The notes beneath the pieces were generated by a model. That model was given only the letters and a program-made list of their open reading frames with translations, did not search any database and had not been told where the DNA came from. A DNA stretch of 64,000 nt from Pseudoduganella dura. GTDB taxonomy: Bacteria; Pseudomonadota; Gammaproteobacteria; Burkholderiales; Burkholderiaceae_D. Position numbers and translations under genes: made by a program. Below, in pieces: positions 16,981-25,701 of this stretch. The stretch spans positions 3,906,001 through 3,970,000 of the forward strand of contig NZ_WNWM01000002.1 of the NCBI RefSeq assembly GCF_009727155.1, given 5' to 3'. Numbering within the stretch: position 1 is the first letter of the stretch; each line of letters starts with the position of its first letter.

Positions 16981-17556
16981 ATGACTACTTATCTGGCAGG
17001 AATCGACTTCAATGCGCCATCGCACGAGGTGGCCCGGCTGCTGATCGGTGTCACGGTGCTGGTCGACGGAGTCGGCGGCCGCATCGTGGAAACCGAGGCC
17101 TACGACCGCGAGGACCCCGCCTCGCACACCTACAACGGCCCCACCATCCGCAACGCCGCGATGTTCGGCCCGTCCGCCCATGCCTATGTGTACCGCTCGT
17201 ACGGCATCCACTGGTGCCTGAACTTCGTGTGCCGGGAAGAGGGCCATGGCGCCGGCGTGCTGATCCGTGCGATCGAACCGCTGCACGGCCTGGAAACGAT
17301 GGCGGCGCGGCGCAAGCTCGACGATCCGCGCCTGCTCACCTCCGGTCCGGGGCGCGTGTGCCAGGCGCTGGGCATCACGCGCGAGCACAACGGCAAGCCG
17401 CTGGCGCTGCCGCCGTTCCAGTTGCTGCCGCGCGATGCCGTGGCGCCGGACCTGCCGGTGGCGGCCGGCCCCCGCATCGGTATCTCGAAGGCGATGGACA
17501 CGCCGTGGCGCTTCGGCGTGGCCCGCTCGCCTTACCTGAGCAAGCCGTTCCGCTAG
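16981..17556 (+). CDS. mpg: DNA-3-methyladenine glycosylase (AAG/MPG type)
   Basis: A 191-residue enzyme of the alkyladenine-DNA glycosylase family, which flips out and removes alkylated and deaminated purines in base excision repair. The active-site segment IVETEAY (35-41, with Glu39 as the water-activating residue) and the following DPASHTYNG (His49) are present, as are VYRSYGIHWCLN, the DNA-intercalating/base-contacting tyrosine segment, and the GPGRVCQALGI loop. Length matches bacterial members (about 190-205). It lies 205 nt from the divergent HDOD gene and convergent with the chemoreceptor gene. Together with the deoxyinosine glycosylase at 5131 the window holds two purine-lesion glycosylases. 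Confidence 0.95.
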   Translation: MTTYLAGIDFNAPSHEVARLLIGVTVLVDGVGGRIVETEAYDREDPASHTYNGPTIRNAAMFGPSAHAYVYRSYGIHWCLNFVCREEGHGAGVLIRAIEPLHGLETMAARRKLDDPRLLTSGPGRVCQALGITREHNGKPLALPPFQLLPRDAVAPDLPVAAGPRIGISKAMDTPWRFGVARSPYLSKPFR

Positions 17557-17586
17557 AAGCAGGAATTTTCAAGGCCGTGTACTGCG

Positions 17587-19266
17587 TCAGCTGCGATGCT
17601 GGCGGCGGGCGTTGCCGGCCGGGGGCGCTTCCAGCTGGCCGCGCATCCGGCTGTCGGTCGCGCGGCGCTCGCCGGCAGGCGGCCTGGCCGCGCGTGCCGG
17701 CCGGTCCACCCCCTCCACGCCGGCATCGAGCTCGAACACGGCCACGGCGCGCGACAGGTTTACCGCCTGTTCTTGCAGGCTTTCCGCGGCGGCGGCGGCT
17801 TCTTCGACCAGGGCCGCGTTCTGCTGCGTGACGTCGTCGATCTGGCCCACCGCCTGGTTCACCTCGGAGATGCCCTGCGCCTGTTCCGCGCTGGCCGCGC
17901 TGATGCGGCCGATGATGTGGTTCACCTGCTGCACCGACGAGACGATATCGCCCATGCTGCGGCCGGCCAGGCTGACCGACTCGGCACCGTCGTCGATGGT
18001 GGATACCGAGGTGGCGATCAGCTCCTTGATTTCCTTCGCGGCGGAGGCCGAGCGGGCCGCCAGCGTGCGGACCTCACTGGCGACCACGGCGAAGCCGCGG
18101 CCCTGTTCGCCGGCACGGGCCGCTTCCACGGCCGCGTTCAGTGCCAGGATGTTGGTCTGGAACGAGATGCTGTCGATCACACCGGTGATTTCCACGATCT
18201 TGCGCGAGCTGGCGCGGATCGACTCCATCGTGGTCACCGCCTGGGAGACGGCTGCGCCGCCTTTCTCCGCCATCGAGCTGGCGGTGGCGGCCAGCTTGCA
18301 GGCTTCGCGGGCATTCTCGGCGTTCTGCCGAACCGCCGTCGTCAGCGTGGCCATCGCGCTGGCCGTTTCTTCCAGCGAGCCGGCCTGGCGTTCGGTACGG
18401 CTGGACAGGTCGAGGTTGCCCACCGCGATTTCATGCGACGCCGTGTCGATCGACTGCACCGCGCCGCGGATCGTGCGCAGCGTCTGGTTCAGGTTGGCAA
18501 TGCTCTGGTCCAGCACGCGCGAGGTCTCGGCGATCTCGTCGCGCCCGTCGTTCGGCTTGGCCGTGGTGAGCCTGCCCGATGCCAGGCTGCGCACCACGTC
18601 GGCGATCGAGCGGATATCGCGCAGCAACGCCGCGCGCACCAGCATCGATACCAGCAGCGACAGCGCCACCGACAGCACGCACAGGGCGGCCATCGCGATG
18701 CCCAGCTGGCGGAACTCCGCCTTGGCATCGGCATGCGCCGTTTCCGACAGCGATTTTTCCAGCGCCGCCAGCCGCTGCAGGTCGCCTTCGAGCAGCACGA
18801 ACTGGCGCTCCGCCTTCTGCATCGAATTGGTGGCGATCGACTGGTCCATCTGCGCTATCTCGATCGTTTCCAGCACGCCCTTGCGGTAGGCGATCAGCGC
18901 GTGGCTGGAGGCGTCGACCAGCTTGCGTTCTTCCGGATCCGACACCCGCGCCAGCTGCACCAGGTGCTGCTCGATGCTGCGGTGGCGGGAGTGGATCGCG
19001 GTGGTCAGCTCGTCGAGCCGGCTCTTGGCGAAGCTGCCGTTCACCCATGCCAGCAACTGGTAGATGTTGGCATGGGCGAACTTGGCTTCGCCGGCGATGT
19101 CGGCCACGGCCTTCAGCCGCGCCGCGCGCACCTGCACCAGGTTTTCCAGCGATGCGTTCTGGCGCACCATGCCGAACCAGGCGCAGGCGGTGATCGCCAC
19201 CAGCAGGACCAGCACGACACTGGGTGCCAGCAGCAGTTTGGGACCGATACGTAATTTATTCAGCAT
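17587..19266 (-). CDS. Methyl-accepting chemotaxis protein
   Basis: A 559-residue chemoreceptor. Residues 12-32 form TM1, a roughly 155-residue periplasmic four-helix-bundle-like domain follows, TM2 is about 190-212, then a HAMP domain and the cytoplasmic signalling bundle. The hairpin tip is intact: [20 protein letters not shown] then [21 protein letters not shown], which contacts CheA and CheW. The extreme C-terminus is proline/arginine-rich ([13 protein letters not shown]) and lacks the NWETF pentapeptide for CheR docking. The next gene upstream on the same strand (35 nt) encodes a separate periplasmic Cache-domain protein, so ligand sensing may be shared between the two proteins. Confidence 0.95.
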   Translation of the reverse strand: MLNKLRIGPKLLLAPSVVLVLLVAITACAWFGMVRQNASLENLVQVRAARLKAVADIAGEAKFAHANIYQLLAWVNGSFAKSRLDELTTAIHSRHRSIEQHLVQLARVSDPEERKLVDASSHALIAYRKGVLETIEIAQMDQSIATNSMQKAERQFVLLEGDLQRLAALEKSLSETAHADAKAEFRQLGIAMAALCVLSVALSLLVSMLVRAALLRDIRSIADVVRSLASGRLTTAKPNDGRDEIAETSRVLDQSIANLNQTLRTIRGAVQSIDTASHEIAVGNLDLSSRTERQAGSLEETASAMATLTTAVRQNAENAREACKLAATASSMAEKGGAAVSQAVTTMESIRASSRKIVEITGVIDSISFQTNILALNAAVEAARAGEQGRGFAVVASEVRTLAARSASAAKEIKELIATSVSTIDDGAESVSLAGRSMGDIVSSVQQVNHIIGRISAASAEQAQGISEVNQAVGQIDDVTQQNAALVEEAAAAAESLQEQAVNLSRAVAVFELDAGVEGVDRPARAARPPAGERRATDSRMRGQLEAPPAGNARRQHRS

Positions 19267-19301
19267 GACGACTCCTGCTCGACGACGGGACGGTTTGCAA
19301 C

Positions 19302-19766
19302 TCAGTTTTTATAGATGCCGGCTTCCAGCACCACGTCGCCGACCCGCAGGATGTACGTGGTCTTCGGTTCGATCTTGCCGCTGACCGGGTTCTTGTACAT
19401 ATAGTCGACCCAGCCTTTGCCTTTCTTTGCCGCGAGCTCGATGATTTCGCGGCGATACACCTTGCCGCTGGCATCGGGCACGTCGGTCAGGTTCTTGCCG
19501 ACGATGGACGGGTTGATCGGATGCGCCACCACGATGCCGGTATTGATGTCGCGCATGTCGACATACAGTTCGCCCTGCACGAAATCCGGATCCTTGGCGT
19601 TGAGTTTCTTGATCAGCGCTTCCTTGCCGTTCGCCTTGAGGAAGGCGGCGCCGCGCTCGGCCATCGCGATCGCGTCTTTTTCGGTCGGTTCGTTGTTGGC
19701 GAAGGCGCCGGCGCTGGCACCGGCGATCAACAGGCAGGCCATGCTGCGGATCAGTACTTGTTTCAT
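19302..19766 (-). CDS. Secreted single-Cache domain protein
   Basis: A 154-residue periplasmic protein: signal peptide about residues 1-23 (ending AGAFA) and a single Cache-like domain (about 28-154) with the signature [16 protein letters not shown] then [10 protein letters not shown], and [10 protein letters not shown]. The start at 19766 is set by GAGGAG immediately upstream. In other bacteria such domains form the sensory part of chemoreceptors or kinases; here the domain stands alone without any membrane anchor. It is the first gene of a pair with the methyl-accepting chemotaxis protein, so a ligand-delivering adaptor role is a reasonable inference. Confidence 0.85.
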   Translation of the reverse strand: MKQVLIRSMACLLIAGASAGAFANNEPTEKDAIAMAERGAAFLKANGKEALIKKLNAKDPDFVQGELYVDMRDINTGIVVAHPINPSIVGKNLTDVPDASGKVYRREIIELAAKKGKGWVDYMYKNPVSGKIEPKTTYILRVGDVVLEAGIYKN

Positions 19767-19827
19767 GAGGAGCTCCTCGAGGTTGGTTACGGTCAAAACA
19801 TTGTGCGCTGATGCTGCTCATAGGAAA

Positions 19828-19841
19828 TTGCGCTAGCGCAA
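19828..19841. promoter_or_regulatory. Perfect palindrome between Cache gene and aminomutase gene
   Basis: TTGCGCTAGCGCAA is a perfect 14-bp dyad in the 181-nt divergent gap, 62 nt upstream of the Cache start and 107 nt upstream of the aminomutase start. It has the size of a regulator binding site; which gene it serves is unknown. Confidence 0.4.
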
Positions 19842-19947
19842 AGTGTAAAGAGCAGCGACGCAGAGTTTCCACAGGGATATTGAGTTTCAGCAACACGCAC
19901 TGCTGGACAGCGGCCTACGATGTGGGTTCCTTTTCCAGGAGATAAAA

Positions 19948-21333
19948 ATGACGACCCAATTCGCCCCGCAAAAATTCAAGCCCTACACCCGCCAGAGCAT
20001 CCGCCAGGCCCGCCAGTGGCAATGGCTGCCGCCGGACCAGCAGGAAGCCGTGCAGGTGGTGTCCCACGTGATGCCGTTCCGCACCAACGAATACGTGCTG
20101 GAGAACCTGATCGACTGGCGCAACGTGCCGGACGATCCGATCTACCGCCTCGTGTTCCCGCACCGCGACATGCTGCCGGTGGACGAATACCGCCAGCTGC
20201 GCGACCTGGTAATGGTCAAGCAGGACGACGCCGCCATCGCCGCGCTGGTGCACAAGATCCGCATGCGCATGAATCCGCACCCGGCCGGCCAGATGACGCA
20301 CAACGTGCCGCGCGTGAACGACCACGTGCTCAAGGGCCTGCAGCACAAGTACAAGGAAACGGTGCTGTTCTTCCCCAGCGCCGGCCAGACCTGCCATGCC
20401 TACTGCACGTTCTGCTTCCGCTGGCCGCAGTTCGTGGGCATGGAAGACATGAAGTTCGATGCCAGGGAAACCACCGAGCTGGTGTCATACCTGAAGTCGC
20501 ACGAGGAAGTGACCGACGTGCTGATCACCGGCGGCGACCCGATGATCATGAACACGCGCTCGCTGGCGGAGTTCATCGAACCGTTGCTGGCGCCGGAAAT
20601 GGCGCACATCCAGAACATCCGCATCGGCACCAAGTCCGTGGCGTATTGGCCACAGCGCTTCGTTACCGACAAGGATGCGGACGATCTGCTGCGCCTGTTC
20701 GAGAAGGTGGTCGCCAGCGGCAAGAACCTGGCGATCATGGGCCACTACAACCACGCGGTGGAACTGCGCCAGGACATCGCGCAGGCGGCCGTCAAGCGCA
20801 TCGTCGGCACCGGCGCCACGCTGCGCATGCAGGGCCCGCTGATCCGCCACATCAATGAAGATCCGCACAGCTGGGCCGAACTGTGGCGCACCGGCGTGCG
20901 CCTGGGCGCGATCCCGTACTACATGTTCGTCGAGCGCGATACCGGTCCGAGCGAGTATTTCCAGCTGCCGCTGGCGCGCGCGCACGAAATCTTCCAGCAG
21001 GCTTACCAGATGGTGTCCGGCCTGGCGCGCACGGTGCGCGGCCCGTCGATGAGCGCGTTCCCCGGCAAGGTGGCGATCGACGGCGTGGTCACGATCAACG
21101 GCGAGAAGCTGTTCGCGCTGCAGTTCCTGCAGGCCCGTAATCCGGACTGGGTGCGCAAGCCGTTCTTTGCGAAATACGATCCCGAGGCAACCTGGCTCGA
21201 TCACCTGAAGCCGGCCTTTGGCAAGGAAAAATTCTTCTTCGAGGAAGGCGACGACGCCCAGCCCGTACCGCAGGCGCGCAAGGTGATCCCGATCACCCGC
21301 GCACGCGACGGCGCCAGCAGCAACGCCGCCTGA
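19948..21333 (+). CDS. KamA family radical SAM protein (lysine 2,3-aminomutase homologue)
   Basis: A 461-residue radical SAM enzyme. The [4Fe-4S] motif is C149-x3-C153-x2-C156 (CHAYCTFCFRWPQF), with ITGGDPM as the SAM-binding glycine segment. Lysine 2,3-aminomutases isomerise an alpha-amino acid to its beta isomer with PLP held on a lysine in PGGGGK; at the equivalent place this protein has AFPGKVAIDG (K374), which keeps a possible PLP lysine but not the glycine run. The substrate is therefore uncertain and may not be lysine. The ATG at 19948 has AGGAG upstream. The next gene, an MFS transporter, starts 2 nt after the stop, so they form an operon. Confidence 0.9.
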   Translation: MTTQFAPQKFKPYTRQSIRQARQWQWLPPDQQEAVQVVSHVMPFRTNEYVLENLIDWRNVPDDPIYRLVFPHRDMLPVDEYRQLRDLVMVKQDDAAIAALVHKIRMRMNPHPAGQMTHNVPRVNDHVLKGLQHKYKETVLFFPSAGQTCHAYCTFCFRWPQFVGMEDMKFDARETTELVSYLKSHEEVTDVLITGGDPMIMNTRSLAEFIEPLLAPEMAHIQNIRIGTKSVAYWPQRFVTDKDADDLLRLFEKVVASGKNLAIMGHYNHAVELRQDIAQAAVKRIVGTGATLRMQGPLIRHINEDPHSWAELWRTGVRLGAIPYYMFVERDTGPSEYFQLPLARAHEIFQQAYQMVSGLARTVRGPSMSAFPGKVAIDGVVTINGEKLFALQFLQARNPDWVRKPFFAKYDPEATWLDHLKPAFGKEKFFFEEGDDAQPVPQARKVIPITRARDGASSNAA

Positions 21334-21335
21334 GC

Positions 21336-22724
21336 ATGGGCACGCCAGCGCACGCGCCGGCATCGGCGTCCATGGCGGCATTCGCGCCAGCGCCATCCCC
21401 GGTTCTGGCAACGGCACCGTCCATGGTGCTCGCGCCCGCGCCGTCCCCGGCGTTTTTCAGCCAGGGGCGGCAGCACGTGCCGGGCCGGCTGTCCGGCATG
21501 GCGGTATTGTGCCTGGTGTTCCTGCCGTACGCGCTGGGGCATTACCTGTCATGCCTGCTGCGCACGGTGAACGCGGTGCTCGCGCCGCAGCTGGTCGGTG
21601 CGGCGGCGCTGACGCCGGGAGACCTGGGCCTGCTCACCAGTGCCTACTTCCTGGCGTTCGCGGTGGCCCAGCTGCCGGTCGGCATCGCGCTGGACCGCTA
21701 CGGCCCGCGCCGCGTGCAATTCCCGATGCTGCTGCTGGCGGCGCTGGGCACGGTGGGGTTCGCGGTCGGCAGCGGCTTCACGCAAATGCTGTGCGCGCGC
21801 CTTGTGATGGGGCTGGGCCTGGCCGGCTGCTTCATGGGCGCCGTGAAGGCCATCTCCACGTGGGTCGCTCCGGCGCGGCTGCCATCGGTGCAGGGGTACC
21901 TGATCGCCGCCGGCGGGCTGGGCGCCGCGACATCCACCTTGCCGGTGCAGGTGTTCCTGAAACATGTCGACTGGCGCTGGCTGTTCGTCGTGCTGGCGCT
22001 GTGCTGCGTGGTCGCGGCGGTGCTGGTCCTGATCCTGGCGCCGACGCCACAGGCCGCGCCGAATAAAAAATCCGATGGCGCGGGCCTCGGCAACGTATTG
22101 AAGCACCCGGTCTTCCGAGAGACGGCCGGGCTGGTGCTGGTGCCGCACATGGTGTTCTTCGGTATCCAGGGCCTGTGGATCGGCCGCTGGCTGACCGACG
22201 TCGGCCGCTTCTCCGAACAGGGCGTGGCATGGCTGCTGTACCTCGGCATGGGCGCCGTGATCGTCGGCGCGATCGCCGTCGGCAAGGTAACCGAATGGGC
22301 GGCCCGGCGCGGTATCGATGCGATCACCGTGGCCTGCCTGGGGGTGCTGCTGTTCGTCGTCGTGCAATGGGCTTTCGTGATGGGCTGGCAGCCGGGCATG
22401 CCGGTACTGGCGGTGCTGTTCACGCTGGTGGGCACGATCACCGGCATCGAGTACACGATCGTGGCGCAGGCGATGCCGCCGGCGCTGACGGGCCGCGCAT
22501 CGACGTGCCTGAACCTGTTGATCTTCACCGGGGCCTTCGCCGTGCAGGCGGGCTTCGGCCTGGTCGTCAGCCTGTGGCAGCCGGACGCCGCGCAGCACTA
22601 TCCCGCGGCGGCCTACCAGGCCGCATTCTTCGTGCTGGTGCTGCTGCAGCTCCCAGGCATCGGATGGTTCGTCTGGCGGCGCCGGAGGCCGCTCGCGGCG
22701 AACACTGTAGAATCTCTCATTTGA
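21336..22724 (+). CDS. MFS transporter
   Basis: A 462-residue major-facilitator protein with about 12 transmembrane helices. The inter-helix motif A region (GIALDRYGPRRVQFP) and GLGLAGCFMGAVKA fit the family. The first 50 residues are an alanine/proline-rich run (MGTPAHAPASAS, then repeated APAPSP), unusual for MFS proteins, and may mean the real start is a later codon such as the ATG preceding AVLCLVFLPYALG. The gene begins 2 nt after the aminomutase stop. It probably imports a substrate for, or exports a product of, the aminomutase; the identity of the ligand is not visible. Confidence 0.88.
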   Translation: MGTPAHAPASASMAAFAPAPSPVLATAPSMVLAPAPSPAFFSQGRQHVPGRLSGMAVLCLVFLPYALGHYLSCLLRTVNAVLAPQLVGAAALTPGDLGLLTSAYFLAFAVAQLPVGIALDRYGPRRVQFPMLLLAALGTVGFAVGSGFTQMLCARLVMGLGLAGCFMGAVKAISTWVAPARLPSVQGYLIAAGGLGAATSTLPVQVFLKHVDWRWLFVVLALCCVVAAVLVLILAPTPQAAPNKKSDGAGLGNVLKHPVFRETAGLVLVPHMVFFGIQGLWIGRWLTDVGRFSEQGVAWLLYLGMGAVIVGAIAVGKVTEWAARRGIDAITVACLGVLLFVVVQWAFVMGWQPGMPVLAVLFTLVGTITGIEYTIVAQAMPPALTGRASTCLNLLIFTGAFAVQAGFGLVVSLWQPDAAQHYPAAAYQAAFFVLVLLQLPGIGWFVWRRRRPLAANTVESLI

Positions 22725-22771
22725 CCGGAGGCCAGCGCGCTTCCGCCGCATCATCAGTGGGAGAATGAAGA

Positions 22772-23617
22772 ATGAAACTGGTTCGTTATGGCCGCATCGG
22801 TAAAGAAAAACCTGGCCTGATCGATGACGAAGGCAAGCTGCGCGACCTGTCCGGCGTGATCGGCGATCTCGCCGGCGCCAACCTGTCGGACAAGGTGCTC
22901 AGGAAGATCGCCAAGATCCCGCACGACACGCTGCCGCTGGTGCGCGGCACGCCGCGCTTCGGCGTGCCGGTGGGGCAGGTCGGCAAGTTCATCGGCATCG
23001 GCCTCAATTACGCCGACCACGCCGCCGAGTCGAACCTGCCGGTGCCCAAGGAACCGATCGTGTTCATGAAGGCGACCACCAGCCTGTCCGGCGCGGACGA
23101 TCCGGTGATGCTGCCGAAGGGTTCGAAGAAAACCGACTGGGAAGTGGAGCTGGGCATCGTCATCGGCACGCGCGCCCGCTACGTCAGCGAGGCCGACGCG
23201 GAAAAATTCATCGCCGGCTACTGCGTGGTGAACGACGTTTCCGAGCGCGAGTACCAGCTCGAGCGCGGCGGCCAGTGGGACAAGGGTAAAGGTTGCGATA
23301 CCTTCGGCCCGGTGGGCCCGTGGCTCGTCACGCGCGACGAAGTATGGAATGTCGACGACCTCGACCTGTACCTGGAACTGAACGGCAAGCGCATGCAGAC
23401 CGGGAACACGGCCACGATGATCTTCAAGGTGCCGCAGATCGTTTCGTACCTGTCGCAGTTCATGACGCTCGAACCGGGCGACATCATCACCACCGGTACC
23501 CCGCCCGGCGTGGGCATGGCGCGCAACCGGTTCCTGAAGAAGGGCGATTTCCTGCGCCTGGGCATCGCCGGCCTCGGCGAGCAGCAGCAGGACGTGATCG
23601 GGTTCCAGCAGTTCTGA
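22772..23617 (+). CDS. Fumarylacetoacetate hydrolase family protein
   Basis: A 281-residue member of the FAH superfamily, metal-dependent enzymes cleaving or isomerising beta-diketone or acylpyruvate acids. Key segments: IGIGLNYADHAAES, FMKATTSLSGADDP, the metal-binding acidic set in WEVELGIVIG, and the active-site EREYQ and GDIITTGTPPGVGM. Length matches acylpyruvases and 2-hydroxyhepta-2,4-diene-1,7-dioate isomerases (about 280). The specific reaction cannot be read from sequence. It is 47 nt downstream of the MFS gene on the same strand and ends at a strong hairpin; co-transcription is likely. Confidence 0.9.
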   Translation: MKLVRYGRIGKEKPGLIDDEGKLRDLSGVIGDLAGANLSDKVLRKIAKIPHDTLPLVRGTPRFGVPVGQVGKFIGIGLNYADHAAESNLPVPKEPIVFMKATTSLSGADDPVMLPKGSKKTDWEVELGIVIGTRARYVSEADAEKFIAGYCVVNDVSEREYQLERGGQWDKGKGCDTFGPVGPWLVTRDEVWNVDDLDLYLELNGKRMQTGNTATMIFKVPQIVSYLSQFMTLEPGDIITTGTPPGVGMARNRFLKKGDFLRLGIAGLGEQQQDVIGFQQF

Positions 23618-23626
23618 GTCCGCGAA

Positions 23627-23651
23627 CGTTGCGCCGCCGGGCGGCGCAACG
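23627..23651. terminator. Hairpin between convergent FAH and aminotransferase genes
   Basis: CGTTGCGCCGC (23627-23637), CGG loop, GCGGCGCAACG (23641-23651): a perfect 11-3-11 stem in a 67-nt convergent gap. There is no T run on either side, so it would be a structural or Rho-assisted terminator rather than a classic one. Confidence 0.45.
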
Positions 23652-23684
23652 GACAACCGCCGGAATGCCTGTCTCCGGCGAGCT

Positions 23685-25022
23685 TCAAGCCGGCGTAACC
23701 GCCTTCAGCGCAAGCGCCACCGCGTCCGACAACCGGGTGACGACCTGCGCCAGGTCCGCCTCGGTGGCGATGAACGGCGGCGCCAGCAGGATGTGGTCGC
23801 CGCGCCTGCCGTCGGCGGTGCCGCCCATCGGATACACCATCAGCCCGCAATCCATCGCCTTTTCCTTCACAGCCGCGAACAGTTTCAGGTCCGGGTCGAA
23901 CGGGCGCATGGTGTCGCGGTCCTGCACCAGTTCCAGCCCCACCAGCAGGCCGCGCCCGCGGATATCGCCCATATGCGGATGGGTGCCGAAGGCATCGCGC
24001 AGCATGCGGCGCAGCGTGGTGCCGCGCACCGTGGCCGCGCCCAGCAGGCAATCGCGCCGGATGACCTTCTGCACCGCCAGCGCGGCGGCGGCGGCCACCG
24101 GGTGCGCGTTGTAGGTGTGCCCGTGCTGGAAGATGCCGCTGCCGTTGCGCAGCCGTTCCACCACGTGGTCGCGCGCCAGCACGGCGCCGATCGGCTGGTA
24201 GCCGGCGGCCAGGCCCTTGCCCAGTGCCACCAGGTCGGGCACTACGCCATCCTGCTCGATCGCATACAGCGTGCCGGTGCGGCCCATGCCGCACATGACT
24301 TCATCGGCGATGAACAGGATGCCGTACTTGTCGCACAGCGCGCGCACGCCCTTGAAGTAGCCGGGCGTGGCCGGCACGGCGCCCAGCGTCGCACCGACCA
24401 CCGGTTCGGCGCAGAAGCCGATGATGCTGGCCGGGCCGGTTTCGAGGATCGTCTGTTCCAGCTCGGCGATCAGGCCGGCGGTATAGTCGTTGATGTCCTG
24501 GCCGGCCGGGCGATGGCGGTATTCGTAGCACGGCGACACGCGCGCCACATCCATCAGCAGCGGTTCGAACTGCCTGCGCCGCGCTTCGTTGCCGCCCAGC
24601 GCCAGCGCGCCCAGCGTATTGCCGTGATAGCTCTGCCTGCGGGCGATGAACACGCGGCGCTCCGGTTCGCCGTTCTCCACGAAGAACTGGCGCGCCATCT
24701 TCAACGCCGATTCCACAGCCTCGGACCCGCCGGAAACCAGGTATACGTTGTTCAGGTCGCCCGGTGCATCGGCGGCCAGGCGCTGCGCCAGTTCCTCGGC
24801 CACGTCGGTGGTGAAGAAACCGGAATGGGCATAGGCCGTCGTCTTCATCTGCGCGCCCATCGCGGCCAGCACGTCCGGGTGGCTGTGGCCCAGCGACGAC
24901 ACGGCGGCGCCGCCGCTCGCATCCAGGTAGGTATTGCCGTCGCTGTCGCGCATGTACATGCCGAACGCGCACACGGCGGTGGGTGGCGTCCGGCGCAGGT
25001 TCCGGTGGATCATATGGGTCAT
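23685..25022 (-). CDS. Class III PLP-dependent aminotransferase
   Basis: A 445-residue fold-type I aminotransferase. The start at 25022 (MTHMIHRNL) has GAGGA upstream on the minus strand. Landmarks: SGGSEAVESALKMARQF, YHGNTLGALALGG, FIADEVMCGMGRTG (PLP-ring Asp), and the Schiff-base Lys269 in VALGKGLAAGYQPIG. Family members (beta-alanine-, omega-amino-acid-, 2,2-dialkylglycine- and putrescine-type transaminases) act on distal amino groups. It lies opposite the aminomutase/MFS/FAH block and is divergent from the next gene, so it may deaminate the beta-amino acid produced upstream; this is inference. The cofactor motif makes the enzyme class firm. Confidence 0.92.
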   Translation of the reverse strand: MTHMIHRNLRRTPPTAVCAFGMYMRDSDGNTYLDASGGAAVSSLGHSHPDVLAAMGAQMKTTAYAHSGFFTTDVAEELAQRLAADAPGDLNNVYLVSGGSEAVESALKMARQFFVENGEPERRVFIARRQSYHGNTLGALALGGNEARRRQFEPLLMDVARVSPCYEYRHRPAGQDINDYTAGLIAELEQTILETGPASIIGFCAEPVVGATLGAVPATPGYFKGVRALCDKYGILFIADEVMCGMGRTGTLYAIEQDGVVPDLVALGKGLAAGYQPIGAVLARDHVVERLRNGSGIFQHGHTYNAHPVAAAAALAVQKVIRRDCLLGAATVRGTTLRRMLRDAFGTHPHMGDIRGRGLLVGLELVQDRDTMRPFDPDLKLFAAVKEKAMDCGLMVYPMGGTADGRRGDHILLAPPFIATEADLAQVVTRLSDAVALALKAVTPA

Positions 25023-25117
25023 GATGTCCTCGTCGTGGTTGGTCTTCCGGTCGACAGTAGCCTTCAAGAAACATCAAGACTTTGATTTTTCCCCTGCTTT
25101 CAGCGAATATTTCCCAT

Positions 25118-25672
25118 ATGACAGACCGTTTCCCGCCCATTTCCCCGGAACATATGACGCCGGAACAACAGGCTGCCGCCCGGGCCGTCATCGACGGGCC
25201 GCGCGGCGCGCTGTACGGCCCGTTCGTGCCGCTGCTGCGCAGCCCGGAACTGATGGGTGCAGCCCAGCAGATGGGCGCGTACCTGCGCTACCGCAGCGCG
25301 CTCGGCACGCGGCTGTCCGAACTGGTCATCCTGGTCACCGCGCGGCACTGGAACCAGCAGGTGGAATGGGCGATCCATGCGTCGCTCGCGGCGCAGGCCG
25401 GCATAGCCGCGGCCGTGATCGACGCGATCGCACAGCGCCGCCCGCCGCCGGGCCTGGCGCCGGACGAGCAGGCCGTGTACGACTTCTGCACCCAGCTGCA
25501 CGAACGCAAGCGCGTATCGGACGATGTGTACGACGCGGCGTTGCGCCTGTTCGGCGAACGCGGCGTCATGGATCTGATGGGATTGAACGGCTACTACACG
25601 TTCCTGGCGATGGTGATGAATGCGGCGCAGACGGCGGCGCCGCCGTCGCCTGCCGCGCCGCTGCCGGAATAA
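25118..25672 (+). CDS. Carboxymuconolactone decarboxylase family protein (AhpD-like fold)
   Basis: A 184-residue all-helical protein of the CMD/AhpD superfamily. The start is placed at the ATG of 25118 (MTDRFPPIS); an upstream in-frame start would add an unusual hydrophobic segment. The CMD signature region is ELVILVTARHWNQQVEWAIH followed by AAQAGI. No redox CxxC pair is present, so it is unlikely to be a peroxiredoxin partner; related proteins decarboxylate 4-carboxymuconolactone or act as alkylperoxidase-fold hydrolases. It is divergent from the class III aminotransferase (95-nt gap) and ends at a bidirectional terminator. Confidence 0.85.
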   Translation: MTDRFPPISPEHMTPEQQAAARAVIDGPRGALYGPFVPLLRSPELMGAAQQMGAYLRYRSALGTRLSELVILVTARHWNQQVEWAIHASLAAQAGIAAAVIDAIAQRRPPPGLAPDEQAVYDFCTQLHERKRVSDDVYDAALRLFGERGVMDLMGLNGYYTFLAMVMNAAQTAAPPSPAAPLPE

Positions 25673-25699
25673 AAAAAAACCCGGCAGTGCCGGGTTTTT
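25671..25699. terminator. Bidirectional terminator between CMD-like gene and carboxylesterase gene
   Basis: A run of A, the hairpin CCCGGCA / TGCCGGG, then a run of T (25695-25699). The A-run and T-run make it work from both sides, and it fills the 29-nt space between the stops of two convergent genes. Confidence 0.88.
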
Positions 25700-25701
25700 C
25701 G

